In this document: piece by piece, positions 1 through 8,370 of the stretch
Layout: every line of letters begins with the position of its first letter
Numbering within the stretch: position 1 is the first letter of the stretch
Assembly: GCA_013287335.1 (NCBI GenBank)
Contig: JABDDZ010000014.1
Span: forward strand, 1 to 35,869
DNA length: 35,869 nt
Source: Chlamydiota bacterium
Lineage (GTDB): Bacteria; Chlamydiota; Chlamydiia; Chlamydiales; JAAKFR01
Direction of reading: 5' to 3'
Program-made: the position numbers and the translations under genes
Notes under the pieces: generated by a model
What the model was told of the DNA's origin: nothing
The model's input: only the letters and a program-made list of their open reading frames with translations
Databases searched by the model: none

Positions 1-2
1 CT

Positions 3-908
3 CTCGATGATAAGGAGGTGGTTGAGCTCATTGAAAAAATGCCCGCTGATGATGCAGTCTGGGTTTTGGATGATATCCCTGAAAGACGCTGCCGCAAGGT
101 TCTTGAGAAGTTAGACAATAAAAAATCCACCTCAATCCGAGAGCTCCAAAAGCATAGTCGTAAGAGCGCGGGGGGACTTATGACCAACGAATATTTCGCC
201 TTCCCAATGGAGACAACAATTGCCGAGGTTGCAAGCACTATCCGGGATAATCCCGGTATTGATTTAACACGAGTTGTCTTTGTCCTCGATCATGAGGGTA
301 AATTACAAGGCTCTGTTCCGGGGAGAAATCTCCTTGTTAATCCACCTCAGCTCCCCCTTAAGCAGGTGATGCGGCAAGTGGACCATACGGTCACACCCGA
401 TGCAACAAGAGAAGAGGTTGTGGACATCGTTGAGAGATATAAAATCCCAGCCCTTCCTGTTGTCGATGCAGAGAGCTTTCTTATTGGAGTGATCACCTAC
501 GAAGAGGTTGTTGAGGCATTAGAAGACATTGCAGATGAAACAATTGCCTGGATGGCAGGAACCATTGGGGATGTGAGCGAATATGACCCTATCCTCAAAC
601 GTTTTTTAGCCCGTGCCCCCTGGCTTCTTGTCACGCTGTGTGGAGGGCTCATCAGCGCTGCAATTATGTCTTATTTTCAGGGCATTGAAGGCAAGCTGCT
701 CGCTTTTATTGTCCTCTTTGTCCCCCTTATCAACGGAATGAGTGGCAATGTGGGAATTCAGTGCAGCACGGTTTTAGTGCGCAGCATGGCGATAGGAGTT
801 ACGCTTTCAAGGGGGCCTCATCAATGCCTGGATAAAAGAGGGAACAATTGGACTTATGACAGGTGTGACCTTTGGGACTCTTTGCGGGATTCTTATTTAT
901 GTTCTTAA
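3..908 (+). CDS. mgtE: MgtE magnesium transporter, N-terminal part (5' truncated by window edge, 3' frameshifted)
   Basis: MgtE is a homodimeric inner-membrane Mg2+ channel gated by cytosolic N and CBS domains. The frame is open to the left edge, so the true start lies outside; the GTG at 18 is internal. Visible are the end of the N domain (MPADDAVWVLDDIP), two CBS motifs (roughly residues 55-110 and 115-170 counted from position 18), and the first membrane helices, with the family signature NGMSGNVGIQ and STVLVRSMAIG. After SRG the frame leaves the family and ends in unrelated residues (PHQCLDKRG...) at the stop at 908. The +1 frame continues the MgtE sequence as GLINAWIKEGTIGLMTG. Deleting one G from the GGGGG run at 811-815 joins the two parts. 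Either the gene is broken or the base is a sequencing error. In C. trachomatis mgtE lies near gcp and opp, as here. Confidence 0.93.
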   Translation, partial: LDDKEVVELIEKMPADDAVWVLDDIPERRCRKVLEKLDNKKSTSIRELQKHSRKSAGGLMTNEYFAFPMETTIAEVASTIRDNPGIDLTRVVFVLDHEGKLQGSVPGRNLLVNPPQLPLKQVMRQVDHTVTPDATREEVVDIVERYKIPALPVVDAESFLIGVITYEEVVEALEDIADETIAWMAGTIGDVSEYDPILKRFLARAPWLLVTLCGGLISAAIMSYFQGIEGKLLAFIVLFVPLINGMSGNVGIQCSTVLVRSMAIGVTLSRGPHQCLDKRGNNWTYDRCDLWDSLRDSYLCS

Positions 909-1152
909 TATCTTAGGCATTCGAGAATTTGGCGCCGACTCTTTAGAGATCGCAATTCTTGTCGCAGTGGGTCTTTTTGGAGCTTGCGGAGTTGCTACAT
1001 GTCTTGGTGTGACAGCCCCTTTTTTCTTTGTGAGGTTAGGCGTTGACCCGGCACTTGCTTCCGGCCCGATCGTGACGGCTTTTAATGATATTCTTTCTAT
1101 GAGCGCCTACTTTTTAATTGCAGGCCTCATCAGCTCCCTCTTCTTCTCCTAA
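814..1152 (+). CDS. mgtE: MgtE magnesium transporter, C-terminal part (after frameshift)
   Basis: This is the remainder of the MgtE membrane domain in the +1 frame relative to the upstream part. It carries GTIGLMTGVTFGTLCGILIY, further hydrophobic helices, and DPALASGPIVTAFNDI, which contains the conserved pore-helix Asp of MgtE (the NDI aspartate). An ATG at 856 opens this frame but has no visible ribosome-binding site and would start inside a helix, so independent expression is unlikely. Length and content match the expected end of the family, with the stop right after the last helix. The cytosolic sensor and first helices lie in one frame and the pore helices in the other, so as read no complete transporter would be made. 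Confidence 0.88.
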   Translation, partial: GLINAWIKEGTIGLMTGVTFGTLCGILIYVLNILGIREFGADSLEIAILVAVGLFGACGVATCLGVTAPFFFVRLGVDPALASGPIVTAFNDILSMSAYFLIAGLISSLFFS

Positions 1153-1180
1153 GCATTAACTATAACCCATTGATTCACAG

Positions 1181-1207
1181 CCGTGCCCGCGGGCAAACCC
1201 GATTGGT
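1181..1207. repeat. Palindrome and fragment of a dispersed repeat between convergent genes
   Basis: A perfect 12-bp palindrome TGCCCGCGGGCA (1184-1195) lies between the mgtE stop and the stop of the convergent AsmA-like gene. The right half, GGGCAAACCCGAT (1191-1203), recurs at about 33393-33405. It may act as a weak bidirectional terminator, but there is no strong T-run directly after it. Confidence 0.5.
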
Positions 1208-1213
1208 ATCTAT

Positions 1214-4200
1214 TTATTTTGAGGTTGTTTTTTTCCACGGAAAGGGATGGGTTGTTGGAGGAGGGGTTGGCTCTTCGCCGAGCATACCTCCTAGGAGCTC
1301 AAGGAGTCCGCTAACAATATATCCCGGGCCTCCAGCCGCCTCTGCAATAATGATCGCAATCCTTTTATAGGCTGAGGACCAATCAAGCTCGACTTTGTGA
1401 GTAGATCCCCGCATTTTTATCTGAAACATATCTCTTTTAGAAAGTCCGGAAATGCCCAGTTTATGCCGAAGAGTAGCGGCTGATATTGCCAGAACCATAT
1501 TTACTTTATCCTTAATATGGTTGATTTGCCCCCAGCATGCAATGTGCACATTACCGGCTAAGAGGGCATCAAAACGTTCATAGCTGGCAATACCATTTTC
1601 CAAACTCAAGTAAATGGGTGTGAACCATGCGGACATCATTCCAACAGGGGAGATGTTTTGCGCTTTTAAAAAATTCATAAGCGCTTGAAGCTGTCCGCCG
1701 TTTTTCACAGAGATCTCGCCAATATCAATAATCGCATGAGGAATTTTGATCTCTCCAAATGAAAAAGGTGATAAGGGAAGAAAAAAACCATCGCTTCCAA
1801 TGTTTAAAAGGAGAGGATGGTTAGAGAGGACCGCTTCAAAGAGGAGAGGATAGATATCCACGAGGAATGTTTCGCTAATTTCTTGAGTAAGAGTAATCTC
1901 AGCTTTTAGAGTCTCTCTTAATGTAAGATTACCCTGATTGAGAGTAAAGGGGGCTTCAGCTTTAAAATTCGAGGCTGCTATCTGAATATCGATAGGGCCT
2001 GAAAAATCTGTGATTTCTCCAAAAATATTGGTATTTAGTTTTTCACCAAGAAGTGCAAAGATCTCACGTTCTCTTCTTGGTGATAAAGCGGTGAGTGAGA
2101 GGATCGGGCGTACCGGGAGATTATTAATATGCAAATTTCCCTTGATAGTGAGTCCCTCCTTATTCCATTTACCCTCTTTTGTCCAGGCATTGATGAGGCC
2201 CCCTTGAAAGCGTAAATCGCCCGACTCGGTTGCGTTATTTGATAGAAAATCAGAGGCAATATTCAACTGTATGGCTTCGGAAAAATTTCTCCCATGCACA
2301 GATGCATCTACCCTTTGAATGGCGATGCTATCGTGAGTTGCGTGATTCATGAGAGTCATCGGACCTGTTTGCAGAGTTCCAATAAATCCGCTCTGGCAGA
2401 GAAATCCTCCGATTGAGGGAATAGGAAGGGCAGGACAGTTAAGTTGTGAAATTTTTAAGATAACAGGAGCAGAATTGAGAAGAGTGTAATTGGATTTTAA
2501 ATGGCTCTCTTTTTGAAAGATGCTCATAAGAGTCGCATAGCGTGCGGGAGTCATTGTCCATTCAATAAAAGCCGGATGATCCTGCATCACTTTTAATGTA
2601 CCGTCAATGGATAGGGAGAGATTGGCTTTAAGTCCCTCTCCTGTAGCCGAAAATAGGATGATGCTTTTTGGCTCTTTTTCAGGGGTGTGGGATCCTCTTA
2701 ATGTAAAATCGAGGCTCGGTCCAAATAAAGTTGTCAAAAAGCCACCTTGAGAGAGACTCTTTTGGAGGATAAAAGCATCCAGAATAAAGAGAGGAAAATC
2801 TTTTGCTGTCACATCAGCTCTAAAATCAGCTGAACGCAAAGAGAAGGTACCGGCTTTAAGAAACTGCTTTATGGAGAGTAGAGCGTCTATTTGGCCGCTC
2901 TTCGACTCTTTTTTTTCAGGATCTTGCAATTCGATATGGGTCTTTCCATTAATGTTTGCAAAGAACTCCTCATTTTTGCCGTTGATATTCACTTGCATCT
3001 CCAAATCAGAAATTGAAGCGAGCTCCTTATTGCTTGCTTCCAGCATTGCGAGTTTGGGAAGAGTCGTTACGCTTTTAGCAATAAGGGTTCTTGGTTGAAA
3101 TGGAAATAATCGGCATTCGAAATAGTCGACTTCAGTTCTCATTCGACTCTCCTCAACAAGACGAGAGGGATTATTGTTGCTCGCTTTAACCCATTGGCTA
3201 AAAGAATCAGGAGTGATAGTAAGTGTGGATAGGGCAGGACGGGTTATAGAGAAGAGGCCAGTTTCATCAATTTTGCCTCTCACATCCAGATTAATACGTT
3301 CACACTCTGTTTTAAAGGAAAGATTTGAAAACGTTAGGGGTGCGGATCCCTTCTTTTTTGGGATAGCCCCTTCTCCAGAGAGAGTAAAGGGGCAGTCAGA
3401 GCCTACGATAAGAGCGACATATTCATGACTATTCGTAAAGCCAAAAATCCCTTTAAGAAGAAGGGAGACCCTGTTCAGATTTGCAATAGTGATTTTGCCG
3501 CTGACATCTTTTATAAGAAGGGGTGAAAAATGGGTAATGCCCTGAATATTAACCGATCCCATTGAGAGATTCGCATTCAATTTCAATTTCTCATAGTCCC
3601 ATCCTCCTCTTTCATTTAGAGGAAGGGAGAGCTCTTGAAGATCCAAAGTGAGATATCCCCCCTCCATAACGCGAATTTCAGTTTCATAGGGAAGGAACTT
3701 TTTTAGTAGATCAGGAGAGAGACGGAAGGTGATTTTGCCATTTTTTTCCAGAAAAAGGCCATGATCAAATTTAAAGAAAAGCTCCTCTGTTTGCAAAATT
3801 GTAGAAGTCGCTTTAGCTTGGATATCTCCTACTCCTTTTTCGATCTTCCCATGAAAAAAGAGGGAGAGTGTTCGACCAAAATAAGCCATAAGATCAGAGT
3901 TTTCGCCCAAAGCAAGATCAATAGCATCTAAGGGAACACTGGAGAGGGCAGTATAGAATTCGAGCTTTCCTTGCGATAGTGAAAGATTTCCTTTTGCATC
4001 AAAGAGATTAGCAGCATCGATCCTTCCTTCAAATTTAGAGGGGGATTCAGAGGTTTGAATATCTCCAGTATACTCAATATTTATCTCTTTTGTTAAAGGA
4101 GATGAGGAGGAAGATAAGCTAATATTACGCAAAGTGATAGGACCAAGGGTTTCATGAGAGATGAGTGCCTGATCGATAGATCCGTCTAATTTGAAAGCAA

Positions 4201-5332
4201 GATCTCTTCTTACAAAAGGAATTGGAAAAGAGAGCTTTTCCAGATTAATAGAGATATCTGTCTTCTTACCAAGATGCCACTTGGAATTTTTATTTAGGGC
4301 TAGAAGTAGTTTTTCAAAGAAAGGAGGAGTGATTGTGAATACAATTTTACTTTTTGGATCAGCATGAAAAATGCCCTCCTCTGTGGCTCCTTTGATCGTA
4401 GCTTTTAAGTTGGATCCTATGATTGATGAATCAATTTTAAGCTCTTTCTTAGATGCAATGATCTCTCCTTCAAAATCAAGGGAGGGCCCAATTGCACTTT
4501 CAAATATTCCTGCAAGATGGAGGTTTTTAAATCTGATGATCTGGTCAAAAACAGCAACAGGGAAGCTATTGAGGCGCGCAAGAAGAGAGAGAGACATTTT
4601 CTCAAATCCTTTAAGAGTGCCATGCGTGAAATTCACCTTTATGCGCTTGCAAGAGGTTAAACGCCCGGAAACAAGAATCTCTCCAGAAATCGAGGGGCTG
4701 ATAGTCTGTGTTCCTGAAATTTGAGATTTTTGGGCAGATTTCCCAACCAGATGAAAAATGGTCTGACAATCTTTTTTTTCTCCCTGAAGCGTGAAGTTTA
4801 AATGGCTCAGTACTACTAGAGGAGTCTTTGGCCCCTCCATTTCGAACACGCCATCTTCCAAGCGTAGATCTCCACGTGTTGGCAGGGTGAATTTTCTCTC
4901 TTTTTTGGATTTTTTTTCTTTTGAGTTTTTTGGTTGAATAGCCTCTTCGAGATTAAAAGATCCATTTCCCTCCTTAACAAGATGAAGAAAGAGTCCATGG
5001 ATCCTTGTTTTGCCCCAACTATTTGTTCGAGAAAGCAGGGGAAGAAGATTTTTATTAGTAGTAAGATTCTCTAGGGCGAAGATCTTATCTCCTCTTTTAT
5101 CGTAAAGGATCAAATTTTCAATTTGTTGTCCCGAAAACCAGGAAATCTTAAGAGTATCTATAGAAACCCAACCAGAAATTCTACGGTTGATCCAATTTAC
5201 AAGGCTCTCTTTTCCCTGAGGTGTTGAAAAATAGGCTGGTAGAAAGGCTAAGGTTCCAATAGAAATAATACAGAGGATAATTGCAACAGATAGAATCGCC
5301 GCTAGAGCCTTTCTTTTTCCGGGTTGTTGCAT
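1214..5332 (-). CDS. AsmA-like large membrane-anchored periplasmic protein (1372 aa)
   Basis: One N-terminal membrane segment (about residues 9-31, ALAAILSVAIILCIISIG) is followed by some 1300 residues rich in short beta-strand-like stretches and no further membrane segments until a mildly hydrophobic C-terminus (GPGYIVSGLLELLGGMLGEE). This layout (signal anchor, PQGKESLVNWINRRISGWVSIDTLKISW near the anchor, very long beta-rich region) fits the AsmA/TamB/YhdP superfamily, which spans the periplasm and is implicated in lipid transport between membranes or in outer-membrane assembly. I assign it by architecture and the membrane-proximal segment, not by a diagnostic motif. The gene converges on mgtE with a 61-nt gap. 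C. trachomatis has a hypothetical gene (CT195) beside mgtE that may be the counterpart; this is untested. Confidence 0.72.
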   Translation of the reverse strand: MQQPGKRKALAAILSVAIILCIISIGTLAFLPAYFSTPQGKESLVNWINRRISGWVSIDTLKISWFSGQQIENLILYDKRGDKIFALENLTTNKNLLPLLSRTNSWGKTRIHGLFLHLVKEGNGSFNLEEAIQPKNSKEKKSKKERKFTLPTRGDLRLEDGVFEMEGPKTPLVVLSHLNFTLQGEKKDCQTIFHLVGKSAQKSQISGTQTISPSISGEILVSGRLTSCKRIKVNFTHGTLKGFEKMSLSLLARLNSFPVAVFDQIIRFKNLHLAGIFESAIGPSLDFEGEIIASKKELKIDSSIIGSNLKATIKGATEEGIFHADPKSKIVFTITPPFFEKLLLALNKNSKWHLGKKTDISINLEKLSFPIPFVRRDLAFKLDGSIDQALISHETLGPITLRNISLSSSSSPLTKEINIEYTGDIQTSESPSKFEGRIDAANLFDAKGNLSLSQGKLEFYTALSSVPLDAIDLALGENSDLMAYFGRTLSLFFHGKIEKGVGDIQAKATSTILQTEELFFKFDHGLFLEKNGKITFRLSPDLLKKFLPYETEIRVMEGGYLTLDLQELSLPLNERGGWDYEKLKLNANLSMGSVNIQGITHFSPLLIKDVSGKITIANLNRVSLLLKGIFGFTNSHEYVALIVGSDCPFTLSGEGAIPKKKGSAPLTFSNLSFKTECERINLDVRGKIDETGLFSITRPALSTLTITPDSFSQWVKASNNNPSRLVEESRMRTEVDYFECRLFPFQPRTLIAKSVTTLPKLAMLEASNKELASISDLEMQVNINGKNEEFFANINGKTHIELQDPEKKESKSGQIDALLSIKQFLKAGTFSLRSADFRADVTAKDFPLFILDAFILQKSLSQGGFLTTLFGPSLDFTLRGSHTPEKEPKSIILFSATGEGLKANLSLSIDGTLKVMQDHPAFIEWTMTPARYATLMSIFQKESHLKSNYTLLNSAPVILKISQLNCPALPIPSIGGFLCQSGFIGTLQTGPMTLMNHATHDSIAIQRVDASVHGRNFSEAIQLNIASDFLSNNATESGDLRFQGGLINAWTKEGKWNKEGLTIKGNLHINNLPVRPILSLTALSPRREREIFALLGEKLNTNIFGEITDFSGPIDIQIAASNFKAEAPFTLNQGNLTLRETLKAEITLTQEISETFLVDIYPLLFEAVLSNHPLLLNIGSDGFFLPLSPFSFGEIKIPHAIIDIGEISVKNGGQLQALMNFLKAQNISPVGMMSAWFTPIYLSLENGIASYERFDALLAGNVHIACWGQINHIKDKVNMVLAISAATLRHKLGISGLSKRDMFQIKMRGSTHKVELDWSSAYKRIAIIIAEAAGGPGYIVSGLLELLGGMLGEEPTPPPTTHPFPWKKTTSK

Positions 5333-5378
5333 AAATGTTGCCCCGCCTATTAATATTCTATTATTAATAATCTAAAAA

Positions 5379-5418
5379 CCACAGAGACCACAGAGATCAC
5401 AGAGAAAAAAAGAGTTAG
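5379..5418. repeat. Tandem 9-bp repeat (CCACAGAGA)x2-TCACAGAGA plus A-run
   Basis: Three adjacent 9-mers, CCACAGAGA, CCACAGAGA and TCACAGAGA (5379-5405), are followed by an A-run and GAGTTAG. The same module (two units, A-run, GAGTCGGGCACG) recurs at 24902-24940, and a related form, CGCAAAGAC/CGCAAAGAA plus A-run and GAGTCGGGCACG, at 33353-33390. It lies in the gap upstream of the AsmA-like gene and downstream of the YihY-family gene. Similar intergenic units occur in other bacterial phyla, as I recall. Confidence 0.75.
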
Positions 5419-5478
5419 CTATATTTGCCTTATAACCGATTGACAGATTAGCTTTCCTCAGTAATATTTTTTATAATC

Positions 5479-6804
5479 TTAAATATCTTTTAGCAAAATA
5501 TTTGCATTGGATTTTTCGATTAAACGGCTGAATTCTTTCAAACTATCTAAGATTGCATTTGCTTCATGTGTGGAGGGGAGGGGAAGGGATTCACCGCTCT
5601 CATCCATCATATCAATAATTTTTTTTATTGTCAGTTGTTCAATTGGACGAGCCGGTTGAAAAGCTTTAACCCGCTCGTGTCCAATGATAACCTCTGAAAG
5701 AATGCCTGCACGGACAAGATAGTGAAGAAGGCGAACAATTAAAATATGAGGAATAGCAAGAAGAGTTGCATATTCATGAGAATTAAGAGGAATGGATCCC
5801 TCGCAAAAATTTTTAATAGTTAAGTGAGTGATCCTTAAAGCTAATATGGTTTTGCATTTTTGGCTGATTGTAACTTTCTCTGTCGCAAAATCATAGGAGT
5901 CATTGTTTTGAATAGCAAATGCTATTCTACCTCCAATAAGTAGTATCATCCAACTGATATTAAGCCAGATCAAAAACAAGGGAAGAGCAGCAAAAGTGCC
6001 ATAAATTGCATTATATTGGGAGACTCCAATTTGAAAATAGACATAGAGACTTTGGATAATTTGGTAAATTGTCCCTGTAAAAACACCAGCAATAAGAGCT
6101 GGAAAAAAACGCACATGAGTATTAGGGATAAAAATGTAGATGAAAGTGAAGAGAATCCAGGTGACAACGTAAGGTATAAGATATAGTGCAAAAAAAAGAA
6201 TCGGGGCAATCGATTTAAATAGAGGAATGTTACGATCCCACGAAGAGAGAGTCGCTGATAGATAAATCGTTACACCGCTAGCAATAAAAATAAATATGGG
6301 GCAAATCAGAATAAGGGCTAAATAATCGCTAAATTGCCTTGCAAAGCTTCGCGTTCTTTTAACTTCCCAGATCATATTGAAAATAGATTCAATGTATCCA
6401 AGAATTTTTATCACACTCCAAAAGAGAATAATGATGCCAATACCTGCAATTACTCCCGACTGTGCTTCAGCAAGAGCTGTTTTTGCAAAAGTAATAAGTG
6501 CATTGACTACATCCTTTTGCTCGCCAAGCCTCTTAATAAGCCAATTTGTTAGGGCTTCCTCCAATTTAAAGCCCCTGGCTATGCCAAGTAAAATTGCAAA
6601 GGATGGAACAATTGCTAGAAGAGAATAATAGACAAGGGCTGAGGCTCCCAATTGGATATGTTTTTTATTAAATCCATCAATGACAATTATGATGACCTTG
6701 AGGAGATGAATAAAAAAAGCTTTAACCCTTGAGACTTTTTTTAGATCGATCTGCCAGATATCTTTTTCTAAAAAGTTAAAGATCTTTGTAAAGAACAACT
6801 TCAA
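5479..6804 (-). CDS. YihY/BrkB-family inner membrane protein
   Basis: This 441-aa polytopic membrane protein has about six hydrophobic segments between residues 55 and 300. Family-typical stretches are GASALVYYSLLAIVPSFAIL near the start, an amphipathic LGEQKDVVNALITFAKTALAEA region, and SQYNAIYGTFAALPLFLIWL with ISWMILLIGGRIAFA before the cytosolic tail. The tail (about 310-441) is longer than in short members and looks like a winged-helix module (LNSHEYATLLAIPHILIVRLL). Members were once misannotated as RNase BN; the true function of the family is uncertain, with proposed roles in transport or serum resistance. It is 16 nt downstream of the coiled-coil gene on the same strand, so the two may be cotranscribed. 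Confidence 0.9.
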   Translation of the reverse strand: MKLFFTKIFNFLEKDIWQIDLKKVSRVKAFFIHLLKVIIIVIDGFNKKHIQLGASALVYYSLLAIVPSFAILLGIARGFKLEEALTNWLIKRLGEQKDVVNALITFAKTALAEAQSGVIAGIGIIILFWSVIKILGYIESIFNMIWEVKRTRSFARQFSDYLALILICPIFIFIASGVTIYLSATLSSWDRNIPLFKSIAPILFFALYLIPYVVTWILFTFIYIFIPNTHVRFFPALIAGVFTGTIYQIIQSLYVYFQIGVSQYNAIYGTFAALPLFLIWLNISWMILLIGGRIAFAIQNNDSYDFATEKVTISQKCKTILALRITHLTIKNFCEGSIPLNSHEYATLLAIPHILIVRLLHYLVRAGILSEVIIGHERVKAFQPARPIEQLTIKKIIDMMDESGESLPLPSTHEANAILDSLKEFSRLIEKSNANILLKDI

Positions 6805-6820
6805 TTTCTTCTCTTAGATT

Positions 6821-7966
6821 TTAATTGGAGAGGGGTCTATGTGGCTTTAATGGACTGGGAGCAAGGTCTTGTTGCATACTTGTCAGGTGTTTTTTGCTTT
6901 TGCCCATATAGAGATACAACTCCTCCAGTACTTTGCTAACTTTTGATACGTGATCTTCAGCTCCCTTTTTCATCGTTTGCGTTGCAGAGGATGTACTTTC
7001 TAAAATAGCATTTAAGGTCGTTCTGGCTTTTTCTAACGCATCTGTCTGTTCTTGACATTCTTTACACAGCTTCTCGAGCTTTGCAACCATTTTTTCTTGT
7101 TTCTCTTCTTTGGCTTCAATGGAGATGTTGAGCCTGGTAAGTTTCTCTACGGATCGTTCGATATTTTCTTGAGTCTCATTTAGCATTTTCACGCGGTCCT
7201 GTCGTACTTTTTTTGCTTTCTTCCATTCCGATACGCTTTGCAGGACCTTAATTGCTTTAGTAAGAGTACTTTCTAATATCTCGGCATGCCCTTTTGAGAT
7301 CTGGGATGTCTCCTGAAGGCCTTTTCCCTCTGTTGCAAGAGCAGTGACCTCCTCTTTAAGTTTTTCAATGGCGCTATCGAATTCTCCGCTATTTTTAGTA
7401 GCTTTTTCATTGACTGCAACAAATGTATCTCCAAGTACTTCAAGGCGTGCTGATTGTTCTTTAAATGATCCCAGTTCCATTTCATAACCTCGACTGATTG
7501 TCTCAAGTCGCCCGTTTTGGTCCGCTAGTTGAGAAATTTCGCCTACTAGCTTTTGCCTTTGCACAACTAACTCTTCATTATTTGCTTTAAAATCGTCATT
7601 CTCTTTTCTTGTTTTATCAAGTTCACCTTTAAGCAGATCGATGTTTCCTTTAAACTGTATATTATTGGCTACAAATATCTTATTACTTGCCGAAAATGAT
7701 TGCAGATCCTTCCAAATGTAACTGATATAGATAGGGTAGAGGCTAAAGAGAATGCCGACGCCAAAGGGCAGGGTGAGAAAATAGCATTCCCAATAAAGAG
7801 ATGCTGCTATTCCAATCAGACAGACAACCATGGGCACAAGGGCTGGAACGACTCTCCAGTTTATAGTAAAGCGGTGTTCTTCTTTTAAAGTTCCATTTTT
7901 TTTCGCGGAAGTACCATTTAACCAGGTAAGTGAAGTGGAAAGTAGGGGAAAGGCGCAATTTTGCAT
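6821..7966 (-). CDS. Putative IncA-like inclusion membrane protein with coiled coils
   Basis: The 381-aa protein has a short polar N-terminus, two closely spaced hydrophobic segments (about 39-59 and 63-84) separated by only a few residues, then about 280 residues of heptad-like charged coiled coil (for example ELDKTRKENDDFKANNEELV and KLEKLCKECQEQTDALEKA). The bilobed hydrophobic hairpin followed by coiled coil is the hallmark layout of chlamydial Inc proteins such as IncA, which are secreted by type III secretion, insert in the inclusion membrane and expose SNARE-like helices to the host cytosol. There is no cleavable signal peptide. The ATG at 7966 has AGGA seven nt upstream, supporting this start. 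The assignment rests on layout alone; an ordinary inner-membrane coiled-coil protein remains possible. Confidence 0.65.
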   Translation of the reverse strand: MQNCAFPLLSTSLTWLNGTSAKKNGTLKEEHRFTINWRVVPALVPMVVCLIGIAASLYWECYFLTLPFGVGILFSLYPIYISYIWKDLQSFSASNKIFVANNIQFKGNIDLLKGELDKTRKENDDFKANNEELVVQRQKLVGEISQLADQNGRLETISRGYEMELGSFKEQSARLEVLGDTFVAVNEKATKNSGEFDSAIEKLKEEVTALATEGKGLQETSQISKGHAEILESTLTKAIKVLQSVSEWKKAKKVRQDRVKMLNETQENIERSVEKLTRLNISIEAKEEKQEKMVAKLEKLCKECQEQTDALEKARTTLNAILESTSSATQTMKKGAEDHVSKVSKVLEELYLYMGKSKKHLTSMQQDLAPSPLKPHRPLSN

Positions 7967-8370
7967 ACATGTCCTAAGAGGTATTTAAAAATAAAACTTT
8001 TAGATAAAAGCAAATCTTTAAATAATTCAAGAAAAAATAAATTTATTTTACATTCCCATTCCCTAACACCCCACAGTAAATTTATCAGACCATTCACGGC
8101 ATCCTCAATTCTTCTCAGGCAACTCTTTAACCACCTCATTTACAATTCTTTTCTAAAAATACACTTTATCAGACGCTCTAAACACTCCAACCAAACTTAC
8201 ACCTTAAAAAAATTAATAACAGGATGGGCAGGACAGGGATAGAATGCCCAACCAATTCTCTTCTAAGTCTTAGAAAATCCTGTTCATCCTGTTATTCTTT
8301 AGATGGATGAAAAAGAAATGCTGGGGACATGCTCCTGAGAGTCGGGGCTCTTGCGTTCCCAACTATCGAA
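7967..8370. other. Intergenic gap without a supported gene
   Basis: This 404-bp gap lies between the start of the coiled-coil gene and the stop of the YhiN-type gene, both on the minus strand. It holds the AT-rich upstream region of the coiled-coil gene and the AACAGGATG inverted repeat (8215-8296). A 93-codon reading frame on the plus strand (7961-8242) has no ribosome-binding site and an unprotein-like composition. I see no tRNA or other RNA gene. Confidence 0.6.
8215..8296. repeat. Inverted repeat with AATAACAGGATGNNCAGGA arms
   Basis: The left arm 8215-8233 (AATAACAGGATGGGCAGGA) and the right arm 8278-8296 (reverse complement AATAACAGGATGAACAGGA) are 19 bp each with two mismatches, spaced by 44 bp. 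It lies downstream of the coding regions in a gene-free gap, so it may be a remnant of a dispersed palindromic element or act as an RNA hairpin. Confidence 0.7.

Noticed and set aside
1170-1370. 66-codon plus-strand reading frame
   Set aside because: It lies antisense to the 3' end of the AsmA-like gene and has no ribosome-binding site or protein-like pattern.
7961-8242. 93-codon plus-strand frame in the intergenic gap
   Set aside because: No ribosome-binding site; composition is that of AT-rich non-coding DNA; it overlaps the start of the coiled-coil gene on the other strand.
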